NCBI RefSeq assembly: GCF_026151205.1
Contig: NC_087073.1
Span: 7,151,001-7,215,000, forward strand
Length of the DNA: 64,000 nt
Source: Bolinopsis microptera
Lineage: Eukaryota > Ctenophora > Tentaculata > Lobata > Bolinopsidae
Direction: 5' to 3'
Below the pieces are notes generated by a model. It was not told the origin of the DNA. It did no database searches and saw only the letters and a list, made by a program, of their open reading frames with translations. Below are positions 58,501-64,000 of this stretch, piece by piece (positions within the stretch are counted from its first letter, which is position 1; every line of letters starts with the position of its first letter). Made by a program: the position numbers and the translations under genes.

Positions 58501-58709
58501 GCGACCGTTTTATTTGAATGGGGACAGACGTATTTGTAAACATCTGCAAAGAATCCTGATCCAAGTAACTCGAAGCTTGATTTCCCAGATTCTACAGCGC
58601 TTAAAGTCTCTGTGTCAAAGGTGATCGTAGTTCCTTCCACTTCCATTCTGTTACTTTCTTGTTGATAGAAAAAGCTGACTGTTGAACCTTCACTATTTCG
58701 TTGTGCCAT
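55534..58709 (-). CDS. Tandem paralogue of the kinase-fusion gene, with altered motifs and a frame problem
   Basis: Exons 58709-58007, 57769-57504, 57373-57047, 56848-56722, 56281-56150 and 56002-55534 line up with the downstream copy; here the exon pair at the kinase C-lobe is fused into one. The Gly loop reads GSGFFADV (third Gly replaced by Ala) and APE reads GPE, while HRDLRCDNVL and IADFGLCKRL remain. The 57373-57047 exon needs one frame change near 57165 (CGCAGGGGTGCC). Either a very short intron (32 or 65 nt), a sequencing error or a real frameshift explains it. The C-terminal domain pair is conserved (NGTYVIKKRENDEEVFKV … CDISVTPDSNTALVAIMV). Activity may be reduced or lost. The C-terminus ends SKYRLSNDFS. 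Confidence 0.7.
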
Positions 58710-59677
58710 TGGAGCACGATATAATCCATTGAACTAGCCACTACTTATTAGTAATTTTAGAGGAAGTAAAATGCTCCTAAGCCCCAAACTCGTGACGCTC
58801 TATTTCATCGATGACTTCACTGCAAAAGCGTAAGTTAAGGAAATTTGAACTTTGAAGCACCTGATGTCAAGATAAAAGTGTCACTGCGTACGTTTCACCG
58901 GATAAAGTCACATATTTTTATAAATTGTCCCAGAAATTCGATTCCGTAGATAAGAACTAAAAAGTATTTGCCCAAAGTTAAAGATTTCACAAACTGTCGA
59001 AATTCTAAACCAAAAACTAGGTCAAACTGCAAAGTGTGAGACTGTTTTACACAGTTTACACATGTATAAATTCTGAAGAGGACACACTATAACAAACACA
59101 AAGACTACTGATCAGACCCCAGGCCAAATGAGATCTACAGATCTACTATTTACATGTTGATTGTTCAGCTCCTACATTGTCGGACGCGTAAGTACACATA
59201 AATTACGTCACTCTAAGCGAATGCATATTCAATTGATAGTGATCCACAAAGAGCTGGGGAATGTTTGGATTAAATTTTCGCGGTTGTTTTGGCGTATCAA
59301 ATTCGCTCCACTGATCACAAACACGCCGGTCAAGGTATACTTACTTATATAAGTTAATGATAATATATATCACCTGCCTTATTATAACTAGTCGACCACA
59401 CCACGGAATATAATTAATCGCAAAAACGGAAATACCATAACTCATGACGTAACCAGAATAGCTCCAGTATTCGACAATCAAAGTTTTAAACCGCCGATCG
59501 AGTCGAAAATCTTATGCGTCATTGAATAAAATATGCGTCATTGAATAAAATTGAATCAACTCTTCACATTTTTAAAGTCATTTGTATGTAGACAAAGAGA
59601 AATATGTAGTTACAAAACTCTCGTGAAGGTCCGTGTTTGATCACATACCTTCAACCTTTGTGTTCAATTTCAAACCT
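58710..59677. other. Upstream region of the kinase pair
   Basis: No gene is supported. A short plus-strand segment at 59169-59187 between CAG and GTAAGT could be a small 5' exon of the plus-strand gene to the right, but it is too short to judge. Confidence 0.4.
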
Positions 59678-59805
59678 CATTGTACGATGAACATTGTACT
59701 GTACATTGTACGATGTAAATTGTACGATGTGCATTGTACAATGTGCATTGTACGATGTACATTGTACTGTACATTGTACGATAACATCACAGACACACAT
59801 TGTAC
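59678..59805. repeat. TGTAC-rich palindromic microsatellite
   Basis: About ten copies of an 11-bp-like unit ATTGTACGATG/ATTGTACTGTAC in tandem. Because TGTACA/TTGTACAA is self-complementary, both strands carry the same repeat and yield Cys/Thr-rich chance frames. Confidence 0.85.
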
Positions 59806-60074
59806 ATTGCACAAGGGTCTCACAAATCGGAATCATGACTCAATTAAGGGTACTATTGGATAATGGATACTGCTACTATAGAAAAAAGATCAAATCGAAA
59901 ACATAAAAGCATCAAGTTAAGTATTACTTAGCAGACGTTTTATACTCCTGTTAATGAATAGTACGAAACTAAGTTGTTTTATCTGTAAAACTGATGAATC
60001 GCATGCAACATCAATGAACAAACTAGTGTAAGTTAATTGCATCAGACATCCTCAGCTACTTGCCAGTAATTTAG

Positions 60075-60259
60075 TCTTATGGGAACCTTCAACCTATGCA
60101 TGGTAGAGTACAGCAAGGCCGACCAAGACAAAGCTACTTGTCTATGTTATTGAAGGAAGTTGGGACAAACTCTAAAGAGGAACTGCGAACCCTGATGCGG
60201 GACAGGGATATATGGAAGGGGTTATCTGGCGTAGATCGGACTTAGTTCCGACATAGTAG
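60075..60259 (+). pseudogene. LINE 3' end with (TAG)n tail
   Basis: The frame ends 'GRVQQGRPRQSYLSMLLKEV', 'EELRTLMRDRDIWKGLSG', then a stop (60243-60245). This is the typical extreme C-terminus of LINE polyproteins (GRP…W…, then R-DR-x-W-x). It is followed at once by a (TAG)n microsatellite at about 60252-60267, the kind of short tail left by target-primed reverse transcription. The rest is 5'-truncated. Confidence 0.65.
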
Positions 60260-60269
60260 TAGTAGTAGT

Positions 60270-62334
60270 GCTACTGGATTAAATAGATCTGTAAGTTTAA
60301 CATTGTGTCTATCTCTGCCCCGGATGAGAGATTGTGTTTCAACCAAGCTACAAGAGATTGTATATCTAAATACTCTAAAGAGCAAGTAGACAAACGAATA
60401 ATACAGACCGGATTTACATGGACATTGGACAATGACAAGATTCCTCGAGGTAATTTGATAACACATATTGTATAAATAAACCTTTAGTGCTATTTTAAGA
60501 CGTGTCACTTGCGCTATTCAAACATTAATAAACTGTAAGATTATTTCTTAAAACAGACATTGGATAATGTCTTCAATTGAAAGAAAAGGATGGTTGAACG
60601 ACGGGAGGCGAATAGGAGAACGGAAATTCATCTTCCAGGGTTAGCTGTTACAGTAAACATTATCACGTTAAACATTTCGGGAGTTGAAACTTTGTTCACC
60701 TATCAAATTAAATAAAAAGATTACAGATGACGGATCGCTAAAAGGTTCAGGAAGAATGTATTTACCGTAACGTCAACATATCACACGAATTAGAAAGCAG
60801 AACACTATAAAATGATTCTAGTTCCTATCTGCAAAATATACGTGATTGTTTGAATTCACACGTAATGACTTGACCTCGTGGTATAATTCAATTGTATTTC
60901 GTCAGATCATGTGAAGTCGCTTCTGCTTCTCAGTTATCATGGTAACGGTACCAATTGTCAATAAAGTTTAAGTAATTCATGGGTTGTTATATAAAATACA
61001 CGACTTGACAGCACATGCTTAATGCTAATTATGGGACCCAAGTTGTTGTAGTTATCGGAACTCGGCAGTAAATTTGAAGTTGGAATATATTAACTCTTAC
61101 ATCAAATAAGTAATAACATGCATGAAAAAACTGGAGCCAAATTCTTGTAATTCCGTTGCATCATTTCAGTCATGTTGTTATCGAGTTTAGTGATATTATA
61201 TTTCTCAGATGACGAAATCCTTGTCATTCAATATCCGTTAATCTAATGTTCTAAGTTATTCTGGAACTTTCTTGTGGTTGGGATTCCGTAGTATTTAGCT
61301 GCAAAACGTGACAAAGTATTCCGTAGGAATTAACGACAAGGTTTTAATGCTCACCAAATTTTCGATGTGAATGACTCATTCTAATCTTTAAACACGAAAT
61401 TTCAAATAAAGTTATCACTCAACTTGATCTTTATAATAATACTAATGTAACCCGGCCTTCGGCCGGGATTTCACTGCCGCAGTTAAAAAGGGTAGGAGTA
61501 ATTACCCGCTGAGTCAAAACCCGCATTAGGTGACCCAATAGTTTCTTAAACAATAATCTCACAATCAGTTATTTCTTGTGGATAGTTAAGTCATTATTAG
61601 CCATGAGGCACCACATTCCATGATCATAAGGTCTGAACACCGAGTATTACACCTCATCACTCCCGTCTTGAACCGCTTTCTATTTTTATTTAAATCGTTA
61701 TAGAAATTAACCCTTGTTAACTTCGCACCACATCCGCCTATTATATTTGAAAACACGCATAACATATTGTCGTATGAACTCTCTCTCTCTCTCTCTCTGC
61801 AGTCCAAACAAACCCCAAACACTAACAGTCCCCCTCCCCTAATAAGCTTATGGTATAACATTACAGCGAATCTTACCGGGCTAATGCAATTATGACGCTA
61901 CTTAAATGCAGCTACATATTATACAGTAATGAGATATAGAGAGCAAGCCCCGTAACTCTTGCCGTTCTGCTCAAGCTATTTTATGCAACATTTGTGGTAC
62001 AAAACCGTCAATTAAACCACTTACCACCGGCCGATTTAAAAAAAATTTGCTTATGGGCTTCATCAGAGTTTTGTCGGCACTATACCGAAAAAACCAGTCC
62101 CGTTACTCTTACCGTTTTTTTGTATAACCGTTCGGAAATTACACACAGACAGACAGACACACACACACACACACACACACACATTCTGGGGTTATTAAGG
62201 TGATTGAAATGGTAATACAGCAATCAAACTCAGCTAACCTCATCACATATCAACAGAGAATGATAAAACCTAACAGATAATATACCTTTAAATTGCCTCC
62301 ACAAATTATGTGCTCATATCTGTTTTTGTTACAG
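60270..62334. other. Gene-poor stretch with simple repeats
   Basis: A perfect hairpin CCCGGCC-TTCG-GCCGGG (61448-61465) sits in a block resembling repetitive-element sequence. A (CT)n run lies at 61781-61797. At 61990-62160 CGTTACTCTTACCG-type sequence precedes an ACAGACAGAC…(AC)n tract (62145-62182), like the tail of an RTE-type retroelement. No host exon is recognised. Confidence 0.45.
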
Positions 62335-63311
62335 AAGTTTGTCCAAGTTACCCACTCTCGGAACGTATCTGGGTTCTTCGGTGACTACTCGCTCTACCAC
62401 TGTACTCTTCACACTGTCGGAGTAAGTACTTTCACTTTCACTTTCACTTTCACTTTCACTACTCGTTTTAACGCTGTGGCCGTACCTTAAAAACTCCTTA
62501 TAAAGACTTATTAAGGGATTAAAGTTCCATTCCTGATCTTGAGTATATATTCTTTTTAAACTAACAATTTATTCAGGGTAAAGTAATATCGAACGAGAAA
62601 CGGTATTCAGATTTCGTCTCACTCCGGGAATCCTTAGTAAAATCATTCTCTTTTCCCCCCAGCGCTCTACCTGACTTCCCACAGAAGAAAGTTATTGGTT
62701 AGTGTTTCACTTTCAATTTGTCGTACATTTTCACTGCAAAGGTTGGATTCAATAATATTGCTTTTATATTTTGTTGGATAAAAATTGTAAAATTAATCAT
62801 AGATAAATAATTTGATTAGATATGATCTTCGATATAACATATGCATAACGTTTTCTGACAAATGTGCTTAAATACCATTTTTAAATATTGAATTCTTTAA
62901 CCTGATTTTTTTGGGTCAAGAACTATCCCTGAAAACCACTAGAAACCATATTTAGAACGCTGGCCCCCATAAACCCCCTTTTGAAACAGCTTAAAATGCC
63001 AAAATTGGTCATAAATGTGCCAAAAGTGCTTGAAAACCTCGGATTTTTAAATGAATTTTAAGTGGATTTTAAGTGGATTTTAAGTGGATTTTAAGTGGAT
63101 TTTAAGTGGATTTTAAGCATTTTGTCAGAAAACGGTAGTATAGTTCCATTGCATTATTAGTTATAATGTCCTACCCATAGGAAAGTTCAAAGAAGATTTC
63201 ATCTCCCAACGGAGGCAAGGTTTAGAAGACTTCATGAACAGTGTGTACCTCAAGTATTCCCAAGATATTAACACTTTTATTGAAATGTGGCTAACTTCAT
63301 GCAAAAACTAA
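62335..63311 (+). CDS. C-terminal PX domain of a sorting-nexin-like protein (last three exons)
   Basis: Exons 62335-62421, 62577-62697 and 63181-63311 have good GT-AG signals and matching phases. They encode a PX domain: a first strand region (SRNVSGFFGDYSLYHCTLHT), then NEKRYSDFVSLRESLVKSF with the R-Y/F-S-D-F motif whose Arg contacts phosphoinositide, then the Pro-rich loop FPPSALPDFPQKK. Next comes ISQRRQGLEDFMNSVYLKYS, with the second conserved basic patch and R-x-x-LE/L-F helix. The protein stops soon after (IEMWLTSCKN). PX domains bind PtdIns(3)P on endosomes. Upstream exons are not identified. A C-terminal PX occurs in some kinesin-3 and SNX proteins; which family this is cannot be told. 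Confidence 0.8.
62430..62463. repeat. (TTTCAC)n microsatellite in PX-gene intron
   Basis: Five to six copies of a 6-bp unit, starting 8 bp after the splice donor of the first PX exon. Confidence 0.9.
63057..63117. repeat. 12-bp minisatellite in PX-gene intron
   Basis: Five tandem copies of TTTTAAGTGGAT, nearly perfect. Confidence 0.92.
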
Positions 63312-63614
63312 AATCATCATCTCAAAAAATTGAATGATTTGCTCAGACAGTTTTATGAAATTTCGCTCGTGAGTCGTGATACTGATTTGCTTTAATTTAA
63401 TCTTTTAATCTTTAATAAGCTTTTAATATAGTAAAAGGATTCATCCAATTATAATTTACGTAATCCATTCTTATCATATAAATTGTGGCTAGGAACTGGG
63501 AAGCACTAATGAAAAGCTTTGATAAAATCTGATAAATACCAATTCCTGCCTTTTACAAAATAACAAACAACATCCCTAAATTAAACCCACTCCTACAAAT
63601 ACAACAACTATCCC
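63312..63614. other. Convergent 3' spacer
   Basis: Short AT-rich region between two convergent gene ends; 3' UTRs of both genes presumably lie here. Nothing else is seen. Confidence 0.5.
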
Positions 63615-63802
63615 TCAACAAAGAGCCACATATAAGGACCCCAGAAGTGACACCACCACTACCACTACCAGTGGTGTGGTCCTAAGTGCAGTGTTGACAC
63701 AGAGAGGAGCCGATCTGTCCCAGCTGTTTAGAGAGGAGCAAGTTATGGTGCTGTCTCCCACCATCTTGTGGGAATCCTGGCACTTGAACTCTATCGTATC
63801 TC
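63615..63802 (-). CDS. Terminal exon of a Sushi (CCP)-domain membrane protein
   Basis: After the acceptor TATCTACCCCAG the exon enters in mid-codon and encodes the second half of a Sushi domain: GDTIEFKCQDSHKMVG, then STITCSSLNSWDRSAPLCV, with the Cys…Trp…Cys order of CCP modules. It is followed by a Val-rich hydrophobic stretch (PLVVVVVVSLLGSLYVALC) and a stop. The short hydrophobic end suggests a C-terminal membrane anchor, either transmembrane or a GPI signal. Sushi domains mediate extracellular adhesion and complement-like recognition. The gene continues to the right, beyond the window. Confidence 0.72.
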
Positions 63803-64000
63803 CTGGGGTAGATAGGTCATGTGATACTTATCTCATGAGATATGTGATAAGAACTTGATGGCCTGGTTGTGGTTCCTGGTCCGGCAAGACAGAAAATTGC
63901 TGGTCAGTGAAAAATATTATCTCTCGATCTTATAATAGATAAAATCCTCGCATTCACCAACCTGTTATAAAAGGAGCCTGTGTGTCACTACGTTTTGTGT

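Overview
The window is eukaryotic and almost certainly from an invertebrate animal. Coding regions are split by short GT-AG introns (about 100-480 bp). The sequence is AT-rich and full of decayed transposons. The host genes carry metazoan domain types: an LDLa-rich 7TM receptor of the LGR/relaxin-receptor kind, Sushi and PX domains, and eukaryotic-type kinases. Short TTAGGG runs fit an animal outside the arthropods. I cannot name the species; a cnidarian-like or other marine invertebrate is my guess, and it is inference. All exon boundaries were read by eye from GT/AG signals, reading phase and, for the kinases, comparison between paralogues.

Layout. 0-9 kb is mostly mobile DNA: a MITE, an LTR-element scrap, a 2.96-kb terminal-inverted-repeat element with a giant internal palindrome, a gag-like fragment, and a hAT relic with an exact 8-bp target duplication. 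A few unrecognised minus-strand exons lie between them. 9-16.4 kb holds a ~147-bp tandem repeat, an unrecognised two-exon gene (14406-13172), other candidate exons, and a LINE ORF1 (16359-15448). 16.7-23 kb carries the large receptor gene (21585-17952, minus strand), with partial duplicate copies on both sides. 23.1-25.3 kb is a long-TIR element whose arms contain clusters of CACGTG sites, followed by an orphan PPxY-motif exon. 25.9-39.4 kb is a satellite array of a ~366-bp unit that is itself an ancient dimer. It is interrupted by a hAT MITE and by a 2.7-kb insertion that contains a Penelope-type GIY-YIG fragment and ends in a foldback. 39.5-45 kb is a patchwork of nested inverted-repeat elements, telomere-like repeats, a LINE reverse-transcriptase scrap and tRNA-derived SINEs.

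45.3-51.2 kb is a plus-strand six-exon coiled-coil gene. Its second intron holds a complete but broken 3.1-kb DNA transposon with 380-390-bp TIRs and a GTA target duplication. That transposon encodes a transposase-like region, an XPG/FEN1-like nuclease region and a C-terminal cysteine cluster (Academ-like). 51.6-58.7 kb holds two tandem minus-strand paralogues, each joining an N-terminal protein kinase to a conserved C-terminal domain pair that I could not assign firmly. The downstream copy is intact; the upstream copy has altered kinase motifs and a reading-frame problem. 59-62 kb is sparse, with a TGTAC-rich repeat and a LINE 3' end. The right edge has the C-terminal PX domain of a plus-strand gene and, facing it, the last exon of a minus-strand Sushi-domain membrane protein.

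The genes do not form one pathway. The most notable biology is the receptor family locus, the kinase-fusion gene pair, the XPG-bearing transposon inside a live intron, and the dimeric satellite array.
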